Part shown: piece after piece, positions 25,585 through 35,136 of the stretch
Layout of the letters: each line of letters starts with the position of its first letter
Position numbering within the stretch: position 1 is the first letter of the stretch
NCBI RefSeq assembly: GCF_900626155.1
Contig: NZ_LR130844.1
Coordinates: 1,267,109-1,331,108, forward strand
Reading direction: 5' to 3'
DNA length: 64,000 nucleotides
Source of the DNA: Anaerococcus vaginimassiliensis
GTDB taxonomy: Bacteria > Bacillota > Clostridia > Tissierellales > Peptoniphilaceae
Program-made: the position numbers and the translations under genes
The notes under the pieces: model-generated
Seen by the model: only the letters and a program-made list of their open reading frames with translations
Databases searched by the model: none
Told to the model about the DNA's origin: nothing

Positions 25585-26766
25585 ATGGATTTATCAAACA
25601 TATTAAACAATTTAGGTGATTTATTAATAAACAATCGAATAACCTTAATTCCAATAGTATTTATTGTAATCTTACTAATTCTTTACATAGCCTCAAAAGC
25701 TTTTAGGAAAAGTGGATTGATGATATTAGCTATAACATTTGCTATTGACTATGGAATAAGATCATTACCTATAAATCTATACGAGGTATTTCCTATATTA
25801 AATAATGTGATAGCTGGGATGTATCTATTAGGTGCTATAGTTTTTGTTTTTAAAATAGGAAAGATACTGTTTAAAACATCAACTAACTTAGTTAAGGCAA
25901 GTAAATACAAGGGTAAGAAAAAGGGATTTTTCGCATATACCGGATCCTTGGCCTTTATTATAATGGTTTTAGTAAATATCATAGATTCTAATAATTATAT
26001 TCCTCAAGAGATTAAAAGTCTTTTGACTTCCCTATCATTCTTGTATATGATTTTTAGAACGCTTTTTTCAACCTACAAACATCTTAACGATAAGGATGTT
26101 AGACTTATAAATGACAAGATGGAGTTTGATGATATAGATGAGTATTTAAATGAAAAGAAAGAAGATTTACCTAAAAAGAACTCTACTAGAAGAAGAATTA
26201 GAAGAAAAAATCTAGATGATGATATTAAGATTTATGACGGTTTAGATAATAGTCATGAGTATTCCAATGCTAACGATTATGACAGTAAAGTTAGGGATGA
26301 TTTTTTCGAAGAAACTAGCAAGGAAGAAAAGATTGAAGAGATTGAAAGGGAGCTTTCAAATACTGATATCATTCATCTTGCAACTAGGGATGATAGCAAA
26401 GCTAAGAACTTCACAACCTTAAAAATAACAAACATAAACACTGGAGATAGTTCTTCTTATACTAGCAAAAATGCCAAATTTAAAATGGTAGAAGAAAAGG
26501 AATACAAAGTTGATTTAGAGTTTGAGCAATATAATGATTATGATTATGGTAGGTTTATTGATATTTTGATTATGTATTCAAAGGATAGAGATAAGTATAA
26601 GTTTGAGCTTATAGTAGAACCATCCGATATGAAACATTCAAAGATAGTATTATATGATCCTTCCAATATCTTTGATTTTGGCGGAGAAAACTATCAAAAC
26701 ATTGGAGGAAGAATTATTAGCATGAATTTCCCGAAATATAAGATTAATTTTATAACTGGAAATTAG
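25585..26766 (+). CDS. Uncharacterised membrane protein with cytoplasmic C-terminal domain
   Basis: I do not recognise this 393-residue protein. It has about five membrane helices (roughly 19-40, 42-60, 72-95, 113-132 and 143-163). A highly charged linker (about 165-270, with RRRIRRKN and acidic stretches) follows. The C-terminal domain (about 275-393) looks beta-rich (FTTLKITNINTGDSSSYTS, KYKFELIVEP, KIVLYDPSN). It has its own promoter and a terminator after it, so it is a single-gene unit between the tRNA pair and tex. Function is unknown. Confidence 0.85.
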   Translation: MDLSNILNNLGDLLINNRITLIPIVFIVILLILYIASKAFRKSGLMILAITFAIDYGIRSLPINLYEVFPILNNVIAGMYLLGAIVFVFKIGKILFKTSTNLVKASKYKGKKKGFFAYTGSLAFIIMVLVNIIDSNNYIPQEIKSLLTSLSFLYMIFRTLFSTYKHLNDKDVRLINDKMEFDDIDEYLNEKKEDLPKKNSTRRRIRRKNLDDDIKIYDGLDNSHEYSNANDYDSKVRDDFFEETSKEEKIEEIERELSNTDIIHLATRDDSKAKNFTTLKITNINTGDSSSYTSKNAKFKMVEEKEYKVDLEFEQYNDYDYGRFIDILIMYSKDRDKYKFELIVEPSDMKHSKIVLYDPSNIFDFGGENYQNIGGRIISMNFPKYKINFITGN

Positions 26767-26783
26767 CAAATAAACAAGCGCTT

Positions 26784-26815
26784 AGGATAGGAGTTGTCCT
26801 ATCTTTTGCTTTTTA
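26784..26815 (+). terminator. Intrinsic terminator before tex
   Basis: AGGATAGGA pairs with TCCTATCTT (core GATAGGA 26786-26792 with TCCTATC 26797-26803) around a GTTG loop. A T-rich tract TTTTGCTTTTT follows. Confidence 0.75.
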
Positions 26816-26838
26816 AAGGAGTTGTTATATAAAACTTT

Positions 26839-28938
26839 ATGGATATTAAAGAAATTTTATCAAAACAATTAGATATTAGTGAAAAAAGAATCGAATCTGT
26901 TATAGATCTATTAGATGATGGGTCTACTGTAGCATTTATCGCTAGATATAGAAAAGAAGTAACAGGAAACCTTACCGATGTTGAGATTAGAGAGATAGAA
27001 AAAAACCTTAAAAAATATAGAAATATTGAAAAAAGACAGGAAGAGATAATTAACTCTATAGAATCTCAAGGAAAGCTTACAGAGGAACTAAAGGAAGAAA
27101 TCCTATCTACCCATAGTTTAACAATATTAGAGGATATATATGCCCCTTACAAATCCAAGAGAAAAACTAGGGCTGATATAGCTAGAGAATTTGGACTAGA
27201 TAAGCTTTTAAATCAAATATTTACAGAAGTAGCTAGCATTGAAGAGGCACTTAAACTAGGTGAATCATATTTGTGCGAAGGATTGGATACACCAAAAGAG
27301 GCAGTTGAAAGATCTCTAGATATATTAGCTGAGGATATTGCAAATAGTATACCTGCTAGAAATATTATAAGAAGAGATGGATTTATTAGAGCAAAACTTA
27401 TAGTCAGTGAAAAAGAAGATGAAAAAGGACTTTATGAAAATTATTATGGATTTTCTAAAAAATTAAGAGAAGTTAAATCATTCCAAACGCTAGCTATAAA
27501 CAGAGGAGAAAAAGAAAATGCTCTAAGTGTAAAACTTGAGTTTAGCGATGAGTACAACAAGAAACTCATAACAGATTTATTTAAAGAAGATAAGGCCTAT
27601 AATGAATTTCAAACTGATCTTTTAAAATCAACTGTTGATGATGCATATAAAAGGCTAATGCTTCCTTCTATAACAACTGAGATGAGAAATTTCTTAACTG
27701 ATAATGCCGAAGAAGAGTCGATAAATGTATTTGGCAAAAATTTAAAACCTTATTTATTGCAAAGGCCAATAAAGGGAAAAGCAGTTATAGGACTTGATCC
27801 AGGATTTAGGACTGGTTGCAAGGTTGCTGTAGTTGATCAATTCGGAAAATATTTAGATTCTACTGTAATTTATCCTGTAGAACCTCACAAGAAGGAAAGA
27901 GAAGCAATAGAAACTCTTAAAAAACTTATAGAAAAATATGACGTAAGTCTCATTGCTCTTGGCAATGCTACCGCATCAAGAGAAACTGAACTTGTCGTAA
28001 ACAAACTACTAAAAGAAGTAGCTCATGTTAGCTATGCAGTCGTAAATGAAGCTGGAGCTTCAGTTTATTCTGCATCAAGTCTAGGAGAAGAAGAATTCCC
28101 AGATTTAGATGTAACAATTAGAGGAGCTATATCCATGGCAAGAAGGCTTCAAGATCCTATGGCTGAGCTTGTAAAAATTGAGCCTAAACATATAGGAATA
28201 GGTCAATATCAACATGACCTAGATGGAAAAAAACTTGATGAACAACTTCAAAAAGTTGTAGAAGATGCTGTAAATGAAGTTGGTGTTACAATTAATAATG
28301 CCTCATACAAACTACTTGGTTATGTATCTGGTCTAAATCAAAATCTTGCTAAAAGAATAGAGGAAGATTTCAAAGATGGTAAATTGGTTTATAGGAAAGA
28401 CCTTAAAACTGTAAAAGGTCTGGGAGATAAAACTTATAAGCTTGCAGCAGGATTCTTAAGATTTCCAGATTCACCTGAAATGTTAGATAATACAGCAGTC
28501 CATCCAGAATCTTACGATATTGCAAGACAAATAATGGATAAGGACCTTGATAATACTAACTTAGAAGAAATAGCAAAAGAGCTTGAGGTAGGACTACCGA
28601 CCCTACAAGATATAGTAACTGAACTTAAAAAGCCCGGCAGAGATCCGAGGGAGGATAATCCAGAAGTCATTACTAGACAAGAAATCATGGGTATTGATGA
28701 TTTGAAAGAAGGAATGATACTTAAAGGAAAGGTTAGGAATATAACTGACTTTGGGGCTTTTGTCGATATAGGTGTAGGAATAGATGGTCTAGTACACGTT
28801 TCAAAGATTTCAGATAAGTTTATCAAAAATCCAAACGAAGTTCTAACCAATTCACAAATTGTTAATGTTAAAGTAATAGAGATAGACAAGAAAAAAGAAA
28901 GAATAGGTCTATCAATGAAGGATGTAGGAGAAATATGA
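26839..28938 (+). CDS. tex: Tex family RNA-binding transcription accessory protein
   Basis: Tex is a conserved S1-domain protein that affects transcription and stress responses. The 699-residue protein has the helical N-terminal region (FIARYRKEVTGNLTD, YAPYKSKRKTRADIARE) and a YqgF-like RNase H fold (AVIGLDPGFRTGCKVAVVD). A helix-hairpin-helix region (VKGLGDKTYKLAAGFLR) and a C-terminal S1 domain (KVRNITDFGAFVDIG, about 628-697) follow. The nearest Shine-Dalgarno sequence (AAAGGAG, 26815-26821) is 17 bases from the ATG, unusually far, but a stop lies just upstream in frame. It overlaps proS by ATGA. Confidence 0.95.
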   Translation: MDIKEILSKQLDISEKRIESVIDLLDDGSTVAFIARYRKEVTGNLTDVEIREIEKNLKKYRNIEKRQEEIINSIESQGKLTEELKEEILSTHSLTILEDIYAPYKSKRKTRADIAREFGLDKLLNQIFTEVASIEEALKLGESYLCEGLDTPKEAVERSLDILAEDIANSIPARNIIRRDGFIRAKLIVSEKEDEKGLYENYYGFSKKLREVKSFQTLAINRGEKENALSVKLEFSDEYNKKLITDLFKEDKAYNEFQTDLLKSTVDDAYKRLMLPSITTEMRNFLTDNAEEESINVFGKNLKPYLLQRPIKGKAVIGLDPGFRTGCKVAVVDQFGKYLDSTVIYPVEPHKKEREAIETLKKLIEKYDVSLIALGNATASRETELVVNKLLKEVAHVSYAVVNEAGASVYSASSLGEEEFPDLDVTIRGAISMARRLQDPMAELVKIEPKHIGIGQYQHDLDGKKLDEQLQKVVEDAVNEVGVTINNASYKLLGYVSGLNQNLAKRIEEDFKDGKLVYRKDLKTVKGLGDKTYKLAAGFLRFPDSPEMLDNTAVHPESYDIARQIMDKDLDNTNLEEIAKELEVGLPTLQDIVTELKKPGRDPREDNPEVITRQEIMGIDDLKEGMILKGKVRNITDFGAFVDIGVGIDGLVHVSKISDKFIKNPNEVLTNSQIVNVKVIEIDKKKERIGLSMKDVGEI

Positions 28939-30653
28939 GATTATCAAAATATTACATGCCAACCCTAAGAGAAGACCCAGTGGATGCTGAAACTGCAAGT
29001 CACAAGTATTTAACTAGGGGAGCATTTATAAGAAAACAAGCAAGTGGTGTCTACTCATTTTTACCATTAGGTAAGAAGGTGATCAATAAGATTGAAGCAA
29101 TAGTAAGAGAATCTATGGAAAATTACGATTCTATAGAAGTGTCAACTTCAATTCTTCAAGCTAGAGAAATATGGGAAGCATCTGGTAGATGGGAAACTTT
29201 TGGGCCAGAAATGTTTAAGCTAGAAGATAGGCACAATAGACAATATTGTCTAGGTCCAACTGCCGAAGAGGCCTTTACTGATCTTATAAAAAATGAATTG
29301 AATTCTTATAAGCAACTTCCACTAAATATATATCAAATAGTCGATAAGTTTAGAGACGAGAAGAGACCAAGATTTGGTATAAATAGATCTAGAGATTTCC
29401 TAATGAAAGATGCCTATTCTTTTGATGCTAGTTATGAAGGGCTCGAGGTTTCTTATCAAAAAATGTGGGATGCCTATGTTGAAGCTTTCGATAAAATGGG
29501 ACTTGAATATAAAATCGTAGAAGGTGATTCTGGAAGCATGGGTGGTAGAAAAAGCCATGAGTTTATAGCCTTATCGGAAACTGGAGAAGGAGTAATCCTA
29601 TATACAGATTCATCAGATTATGCTGCAACAGATGAGAAGGCAAGATTTAAACAAGAATTTGTAGATGAGTCAGAAAAAGAATTAGAATTAGTTGAAACTG
29701 TTGGAAAAACAACTATAGAAGAAGTTTCAAGCTACTTATCAGAAGATTCAAAACATTTTGCAAAGGCAGTAGATTTGAAGGTAAAAGGTGAGCCTATAAT
29801 TGCCTTTGTTCCAGGTGATAGAGAACTAAATATGGTAAAACTTATATCCTATCTACAAGTACCTGAACATGAGATAGAAATGTTAGACGATGAGGAAATT
29901 GAAAAAATAAGTGGAGCTAAAGCAGGTTATACTGGTCCAATTGATTTAAAGGGTGAAGTAAGAGTTTTAGTTGACGAGTCACTAACAAAGATTAAGAATC
30001 TAGTAGTTGGAGCTAATAAAACAAATTATCACTACAAAAATGCTAACTTTGGCAGAGACTTCAAAGGTGAAGTCGTAGAAGATTTATTAACTGCAAAAGA
30101 AGGCGATATGGCCTATGATGGATCTGGCATATTAAAGGCAGCTAGGGGAATCGAAGTAGGTAATATTTTCCAACTGGGAACAAAATATTCTGAAAGCTTA
30201 GAAGCTTACTTCCTAGATGAAAATGGTAAGCAACAACCATTTATAATGGGATCTTACGGTATAGGGATATCTAGGTCTGTATCAGCTATAGTAGAGCAAT
30301 ATCACGACGACAAAGGCATCTTATGGCCAACATCTGTAGCTCCATTTGAAGCTATAGTGACAATTATAAATCCTAACAAGGAAGATCAAAAAGAACTTGG
30401 TGAAGAAATTTACAATAAATTAAAAGAAGAAAGAATAGATGTTTTATTAGATGATAGAAAAGAAAGAGCTGGAGTCAAATTTAACGACAGAGACCTTATA
30501 GGAATTCCTTATAGAATCACAGTTGGAAAAGACGCTAGTGATGAAATTGTAGAATACTCTACAAGACGTGAAATGGAAAATGAAAAAATAACTGTAGATA
30601 CTGCTATAGAAAAAATAATTTCATCTGTAAAAAAAGACCTGTCTTTTAATTAA
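28935..30653 (+). CDS. proS: Prolyl-tRNA synthetase, bacterial type
   Basis: ProRS charges tRNA-Pro. The 572-residue protein has class II motif 2 (RDEKRPRFGINRSRDFLMKDAYSF), the bacterial YbaK-like editing insertion (about 225-380), motif 3 (GSYGIGISRSVSAIVEQ) and a C-terminal anticodon-binding domain. The insertion marks it as the bacterial and not the archaeal type. Its ATG overlaps the tex stop by ATGA. Confidence 0.97.
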   Translation: MRLSKYYMPTLREDPVDAETASHKYLTRGAFIRKQASGVYSFLPLGKKVINKIEAIVRESMENYDSIEVSTSILQAREIWEASGRWETFGPEMFKLEDRHNRQYCLGPTAEEAFTDLIKNELNSYKQLPLNIYQIVDKFRDEKRPRFGINRSRDFLMKDAYSFDASYEGLEVSYQKMWDAYVEAFDKMGLEYKIVEGDSGSMGGRKSHEFIALSETGEGVILYTDSSDYAATDEKARFKQEFVDESEKELELVETVGKTTIEEVSSYLSEDSKHFAKAVDLKVKGEPIIAFVPGDRELNMVKLISYLQVPEHEIEMLDDEEIEKISGAKAGYTGPIDLKGEVRVLVDESLTKIKNLVVGANKTNYHYKNANFGRDFKGEVVEDLLTAKEGDMAYDGSGILKAARGIEVGNIFQLGTKYSESLEAYFLDENGKQQPFIMGSYGIGISRSVSAIVEQYHDDKGILWPTSVAPFEAIVTIINPNKEDQKELGEEIYNKLKEERIDVLLDDRKERAGVKFNDRDLIGIPYRITVGKDASDEIVEYSTRREMENEKITVDTAIEKIISSVKKDLSFN

Positions 30654-30667
30654 AAAACGGGTATTAT

Positions 30668-30673
30668 TATACT
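30668..30673 (+). promoter_or_regulatory. Possible -10 box before fba
   Basis: TATACT at 30668-30673 lies 37 bases before the fba start, in a 56-base spacer. The -35 position is poor, so this is a weak call. The spacer and strong expression expected of fba favour a separate promoter. Confidence 0.35.
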
Positions 30674-30709
30674 GAAAGAAAATTTGAACAAGAACTATAA
30701 GGAGACAAA

Positions 30710-31573
30710 ATGTTAGTTAATGCAAAAGAAATGTTAGATAAAGCTTATGAAAATGGATATGCAATTGGTCATTTCAATACAAATAACCTTGAATGGACAA
30801 AGGCAATCCTAAATGCAGCTGAAGAAAAGAAAACTGCAGTTATAATTGCAGGTTCTGAAGGAGCTATCAAATATATGGGTGGCTTTAGAGTAGTTGCCGA
30901 TTTAGTTAAAGCAATGCATGATGAAATGGGAATTACAGTTCCAGTTGCTATTCACTTAGACCACGGCTCATACGAAGGTGCTAAGAAAGCTATTGAAGCA
31001 GGATTTACATCAGTAATGTTTGATGGATCACACTTCCCATTAGAAGAAAACCTTGAAAAAACTAAAGAAATAGTTGAATTAGCTCACTCAAAAGGAATAT
31101 CTGTAGAAGCAGAAGTTGGTGGTATCGGCGGAGAAGAAGACGGCGTTACATCAGCAGGAGAACTTGCAGATGTAGAAGAATGTAAAAAGCTTGCAAGCTT
31201 AGGAATAGACTTCTTAGCTGCTGGTATTGGTAACATTCACGGTGTTTACCCATCTGATTGGCAAGGTCTAAACTTTGAAAGACTACAAGAAATTTCTGAT
31301 GCAGTTAAAATGCCAATAGTTCTACATGGTGGTACAGGTATCCCAGATGATCAAATTAAAAAAGCTATCAGCCTAGGTGTATCAAAAATCAACGTAAATA
31401 CAGAATGCCAACTTGTATTTGCTGAAGCAACTAGAAAATATATCGAAGCTGGTAAGGATCAACAAGGTAAAGGATTTGACCCAAGAAAATTATTAGCTGA
31501 CGGAACACAAGCTATCGTCGATAAAGTTGAAGAAAAAATCGAAATGTTTGGTTCTACAAATAGCGCTAAATAA
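30710..31573 (+). CDS. fba: Class II fructose-bisphosphate aldolase
   Basis: This enzyme splits fructose 1,6-bisphosphate in glycolysis using Zn2+. The 287-residue protein has zinc and catalytic segments HLDHGSYEGAKKAIEAGFTSVMFDGSH, EAEVGGIGGEEDG, GNIHGVY and LHGGTGIPD, and the phosphate-binding KINVNTECQ. Its codons are more biased to a few preferred triplets than most neighbours, as expected for high expression. AAGGAGA precedes the ATG, and a GC-rich terminator follows. Confidence 0.97.
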   Translation: MLVNAKEMLDKAYENGYAIGHFNTNNLEWTKAILNAAEEKKTAVIIAGSEGAIKYMGGFRVVADLVKAMHDEMGITVPVAIHLDHGSYEGAKKAIEAGFTSVMFDGSHFPLEENLEKTKEIVELAHSKGISVEAEVGGIGGEEDGVTSAGELADVEECKKLASLGIDFLAAGIGNIHGVYPSDWQGLNFERLQEISDAVKMPIVLHGGTGIPDDQIKKAISLGVSKINVNTECQLVFAEATRKYIEAGKDQQGKGFDPRKLLADGTQAIVDKVEEKIEMFGSTNSAK

Positions 31574-31589
31574 TAAAATAATTAGAAAT

Positions 31590-31614
31590 GGGGGCCTTTT
31601 GGCCCTCTTTTTTC
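31590..31614 (+). terminator. Intrinsic terminator after fba
   Basis: GGGCC and GGCCC (within 31590-31607) form a GC-rich stem with a TTTT loop, followed by CTTTTTTC. It ends 14 bases before the rho start. Confidence 0.85.
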
Positions 31615-31627
31615 TACAAAGGAAATT

Positions 31628-32932
31628 ATGGATAATTTAAAAGAGAAAAAATTAGTTGAACTTAGAGAAATAGCAAAAGATTTAGGTATCGAATCTATAA
31701 GCAAATATAGAAAAGATGAATTGATTAAATTAATTGAACAAGAAAACATAAACAAAGACGAACAAAAAAAGGAAGATGAAGAAAACGACCTTGGAGAGAA
31801 GTTTGACTGCGAGGGCATTCTTGAAATTCTTCCTGATGGATATGGATTTTTAAGAACCGAAATGTATGAAAGCGGTGATGACGATATCTACGTTCCACCT
31901 AAACAAATCAAGATGTTTAGATTAAAAACCGGTGATTTCATAAGAGGTATAGCAAGAGAAAAATACGCTAGAGATAAGTTTGCACCTTTAATATATGTAT
32001 CAGATGTAAATGGAATAAAACCGGGTGTAGCCTTCAACAGGCCTTTGTTTGAGGATTTGACACCAATATATCCTAATGAAAAAATCAGTCTAGAAACTGG
32101 CAAAAATCATTTTTCTGAAAGAATCATAGATTTTATTAGTCCTATAGGTCGTGGTCAAAGAGGGTTGATTGTCTCCCAACCTAAAGCAGGAAAAACTACT
32201 CTAATAAAAGATATAGAAAGATCTATAGAAAAAAACTACGATGATATAAAAATAATAGTTCTACTCATAGATGAAAGACCTGAAGAAGTTACTGATTTTA
32301 TAAGATATGTAAATGAATATAGAGACCCTAATAATGAGCTTATGAGAACTGAAGTTGCAGCATCAACATTTGACAAGCCACCTCAAAGTCATATAGATAT
32401 GGCGGAGATGGTATTAGAAAGAGCAAAAAGATTTGTCGAAGAGAAAAAAGATGTGGTAATACTCCTAGATTCAATTACAAGGCTTGCAAGAGCTTATAAT
32501 ATAATGACTCCTCAATCAGGAAGAACCCTTTCTGGAGGACTTGATCCACTTGCTCTAGTTGGACCAAAACAATTCTTTGGAGCTGCACGAAATATAGAAG
32601 GAGGCGGATCTCTTTCTATATTAGCTACTGCCTTGGTAGATACTGGATCTAGAATGGATGATATGATCTTTGAGGAATTTAAGGGAACTGGCAATATGGA
32701 AATCCACCTTGATAGAAGACTTGCTGATAGGAGGATATTCCCAGCCATAAATATTGAAAAATCATCAACAAGAAGAGAAGATCTGCTCCTAACAGATAAA
32801 GAATTAGAAGCAGTAGTAAAACTTAGAAAGTCAAACATGTCCAATGCAGAATCTATAGTTGAGCTTATAGATTGGATGAAAAGAACTGAAAGCAACAAGC
32901 AATTTATAGATTTGATAAATAAATCTTATTAA
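31628..32932 (+). CDS. rho: Transcription termination factor Rho
   Basis: Rho is the hexameric RNA-dependent ATPase that ends transcription. The 434-residue protein has a SAP-like Rho_N domain (about 1-40), a cold-shock RNA-binding domain (about 58-125, GILEILPDGYGFLR) and the RecA-type ATPase. The ATPase shows Walker A QPKAGKTTL, LIDERPEEVTDF, the DSITRLARAYN segment and the Q/R-loop region. It starts just after the fba terminator and is followed at once by the rpmE promoter, a common rho-rpmE pair in Firmicutes. Confidence 0.97.
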   Translation: MDNLKEKKLVELREIAKDLGIESISKYRKDELIKLIEQENINKDEQKKEDEENDLGEKFDCEGILEILPDGYGFLRTEMYESGDDDIYVPPKQIKMFRLKTGDFIRGIAREKYARDKFAPLIYVSDVNGIKPGVAFNRPLFEDLTPIYPNEKISLETGKNHFSERIIDFISPIGRGQRGLIVSQPKAGKTTLIKDIERSIEKNYDDIKIIVLLIDERPEEVTDFIRYVNEYRDPNNELMRTEVAASTFDKPPQSHIDMAEMVLERAKRFVEEKKDVVILLDSITRLARAYNIMTPQSGRTLSGGLDPLALVGPKQFFGAARNIEGGGSLSILATALVDTGSRMDDMIFEEFKGTGNMEIHLDRRLADRRIFPAINIEKSSTRREDLLLTDKELEAVVKLRKSNMSNAESIVELIDWMKRTESNKQFIDLINKSY

Positions 32933-32935
32933 GTC

Positions 32936-32964
32936 TTGAAATATTAATATATCCATGGTACAAT
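32936..32964 (+). promoter_or_regulatory. Promoter of rpmE
   Basis: TTGAAA (32936-32941) and TACAAT (32959-32964) are separated by 17 bases and start only 4 bases after the rho stop. The rpmE ATG lies 40 bases downstream. Confidence 0.75.
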
Positions 32965-33003
32965 ATTTATTGCTTATTGAAAGAAGAAACAAGAGGTGTT
33001 CAT

Positions 33004-33207
33004 ATGAAAAAAGAATTACATCCAGAATATCACCAAGCTAAAGTAACTTGTATTTCATGTGGAAATGAATTTACTGTAGGTTCTACTGAAGAAGAAATCA
33101 AAGTAGAAGTTTGTGGTAATTGTCATCCATTCTACTCAGGAAAACAAAGAAATGCTGAACGTGGTGGTAACGTTGAGAAATTTAACAAAAAATACGGTAG
33201 AAAATAA
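33004..33207 (+). CDS. rpmE: 50S ribosomal protein L31, zinc-binding type
   Basis: This 67-residue ribosomal protein begins MKKELHPEYHQAKV and contains CHPFYSGKQRNAERGG. Four Cys (16, 19, 37 and 40) make it the zinc-containing form. The first pair is spaced CxxC, where the Escherichia coli and Bacillus proteins have CxC. ATG 33004 follows AAGAGGTG; an in-frame extension upstream to 32977 lacks a site and is not typical. It has its own promoter and a strong terminator. Confidence 0.95.
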   Translation: MKKELHPEYHQAKVTCISCGNEFTVGSTEEEIKVEVCGNCHPFYSGKQRNAERGGNVEKFNKKYGRK

Positions 33208-33214
33208 TCAAGAT

Positions 33215-33245
33215 AATAAGGTAAGGCAACTTACCTTATTTTTGT
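33215..33245 (+). terminator. Intrinsic terminator after rpmE
   Basis: AATAAGGTAAG (33215-33225) pairs perfectly with CTTACCTTATT (33230-33240) around a GCAA tetraloop, followed by TTTTTG. An 11-base perfect stem closed by a GNRA-type loop is very stable. Confidence 0.9.
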
Positions 33246-33261
33246 GTAAAAAATAATAAAT

Positions 33262-34056
33262 ATGATTATAAAAGAATACTTAGATAAAAACTACGATATA
33301 AGTCTAATAGCCCTAACATATCTTTTGGATACCAATAAGAGCAATATAATACTAAGAAGTGGAGAAGAGCTTGATAAAGATATTTCCACTAGGCTTGATG
33401 AAATAATAGATAAATTTGAAAAAGGATACCCTCTCCAATATGCTATAGGTGAGTGGGAGTTTTATGGGCTTAACTTTAAAGTTGACAAAAGAGCTTTAAT
33501 ACCAAGATTTGAAACAGAAATTATTGTGGACTATCTCATAAATTCAGACTGGAAGAAAGATAAAATCCTTGATATAGGAACAGGATCAGGTGCTATAGCC
33601 TTAAGTTTAGGAAAAAACTTAGAAAAAAGCGAGATACTGGCAAGCGATATAAGTGATGATGCCTTAGGTCTTGCAAGAGAAAATAAAAAAAGAATCGGCG
33701 TAAGAAATGTATCTTTCATAAAATCTGATATATTTGAAGAAATTTCTGGAAAATTCGATATAATAATATCAAACCCACCATATATAAATAAAAGTGACTA
33801 CGAAAATTTAGATCAAAGATTATACCATGAGCCAAAATCTGCTTTATTTGCAGAAGAAAATGGTCTTTATTTCTATAAAAAGATTGTAAGTGAGGCAAAT
33901 AATTATCTAAATTGTGGTGGTAAGCTCGTTTTTGAAATCGGATATGATCAAAAGCAGAGTTTATTTGAGCTTTTGAACAAATTTGATTTCAAAAATTTGA
34001 AATGTATTAAAGATTACAACGATTTTGACAGGTTTATAATCGCTGAGAAAGGATAA
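33262..34056 (+). CDS. prmC: Release factor glutamine methyltransferase
   Basis: PrmC methylates the Gln of the GGQ motif in release factors. The 264-residue protein has a helical N-terminal domain and a Rossmann methyltransferase domain with ILDIGTGSGAIAL and the NPPYI motif that holds the target glutamine. It lies directly before prfA, its substrate gene, as is usual. ATG 33262 has no visible Shine-Dalgarno site and sits 17 bases after the strong rpmE terminator, so its expression signal is unclear. Confidence 0.95.
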   Translation: MIIKEYLDKNYDISLIALTYLLDTNKSNIILRSGEELDKDISTRLDEIIDKFEKGYPLQYAIGEWEFYGLNFKVDKRALIPRFETEIIVDYLINSDWKKDKILDIGTGSGAIALSLGKNLEKSEILASDISDDALGLARENKKRIGVRNVSFIKSDIFEEISGKFDIIISNPPYINKSDYENLDQRLYHEPKSALFAEENGLYFYKKIVSEANNYLNCGGKLVFEIGYDQKQSLFELLNKFDFKNLKCIKDYNDFDRFIIAEKG

Positions 34057-34059
34057 GAG

Positions 34060-35136
34060 ATGTTTGAAAATATTGAACATATAAAAGAAAACTATAAGGA
34101 TCTTGAAAAAAAGATGATAGATCCTGAAGTTTTATCAGACATTGCAAAATTAACAAAAATTACAAGAGAATATAACTCTTTAAAACCAATAGTTGAAAAG
34201 TATGATCAGATAAAAGAAGCTGAGGAAACTATTGAAGAAAATAAAGAGCTTATTAATGAAGCTGACGATCAAGATATGGTCGAAATGCTAAAAGAAGAAA
34301 TCAAGGAAAATGAAAAACTCTTAGATGAATATAATGAAGAGATGAAAATTCTTCTGATTCCTAAAGACCCTAACGACTCTAGAGACGTTATCATAGAGAT
34401 TAGACCAGGAGCAGGTGGAGATGAGGCTGGATTATTTGCAGGTGATTTATATAGAATGTATCACATGTATGCAGATAAGGAAGGCTACAAGACAGAAGAT
34501 GTCGAAGTAAGCTCTCAAGGTGTAGGCGGAATAAAAGATGCAACCTTTATGATCAGAGGAGAAGGAGCATATTCTAGATTCAAATATGAATCCGGAGTTC
34601 ACAGAGTTCAAAGAGTGCCAGAAACAGAATCTGGTGGTAGAATCCACACATCAACAGCAACAGTTGCCGTTTTACCTGAAGTAGACGAACTTGATGTGCA
34701 TGTTGACCCTAACGACATTAGAACAGATGTATTTAGATCATCTGGTAATGGTGGCCAATCAGTAAACACTACTGACTCTGCTGTTAGACTTACTCATATT
34801 CCTACAGGAATTGTCGTAAGTATGCAAGATGAAAAATCTCAAATCAAAAATAAAGAAAAAGCTATGAGAATTCTTTTGGCTCGTATTTATGAACTAGAAG
34901 AAGAAAAAAGAAATAAAGAAATAGCTGACAATAGAAAAAGTCAGGTCGGTACCGGTGATAGGTCTGAGAGAATAAGAACCTATAACTTCCCTCAAGGAAG
35001 AATAACCGATCATAGAATTAACAAGACAATTTACCAATTAGATGACTTCCTAAACGGAAATATCGGTGAAATGATCGATTCATTAATCGAAGAAGATCAA
35101 ACAAGAAAACTAGAAAAAGTTGGCGAGGACGAGTAA
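34060..35136 (+). CDS. prfA: Peptide chain release factor 1
   Basis: RF1 ends translation at UAA and UAG. The 358-residue protein has the helical N-terminal domain, the stop-codon-reading PxT motif (VPETES), the peptidyl hydrolysis motif GNGGQSVN and the RF1-type segment [20 protein letters not shown] precedes the ATG 3 bases after prmC. The absence of the natural RF2 frameshift region and the PxT motif separate it from RF2. Confidence 0.97.
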   Translation: MFENIEHIKENYKDLEKKMIDPEVLSDIAKLTKITREYNSLKPIVEKYDQIKEAEETIEENKELINEADDQDMVEMLKEEIKENEKLLDEYNEEMKILLIPKDPNDSRDVIIEIRPGAGGDEAGLFAGDLYRMYHMYADKEGYKTEDVEVSSQGVGGIKDATFMIRGEGAYSRFKYESGVHRVQRVPETESGGRIHTSTATVAVLPEVDELDVHVDPNDIRTDVFRSSGNGGQSVNTTDSAVRLTHIPTGIVVSMQDEKSQIKNKEKAMRILLARIYELEEEKRNKEIADNRKSQVGTGDRSERIRTYNFPQGRITDHRINKTIYQLDDFLNGNIGEMIDSLIEEDQTRKLEKVGEDE

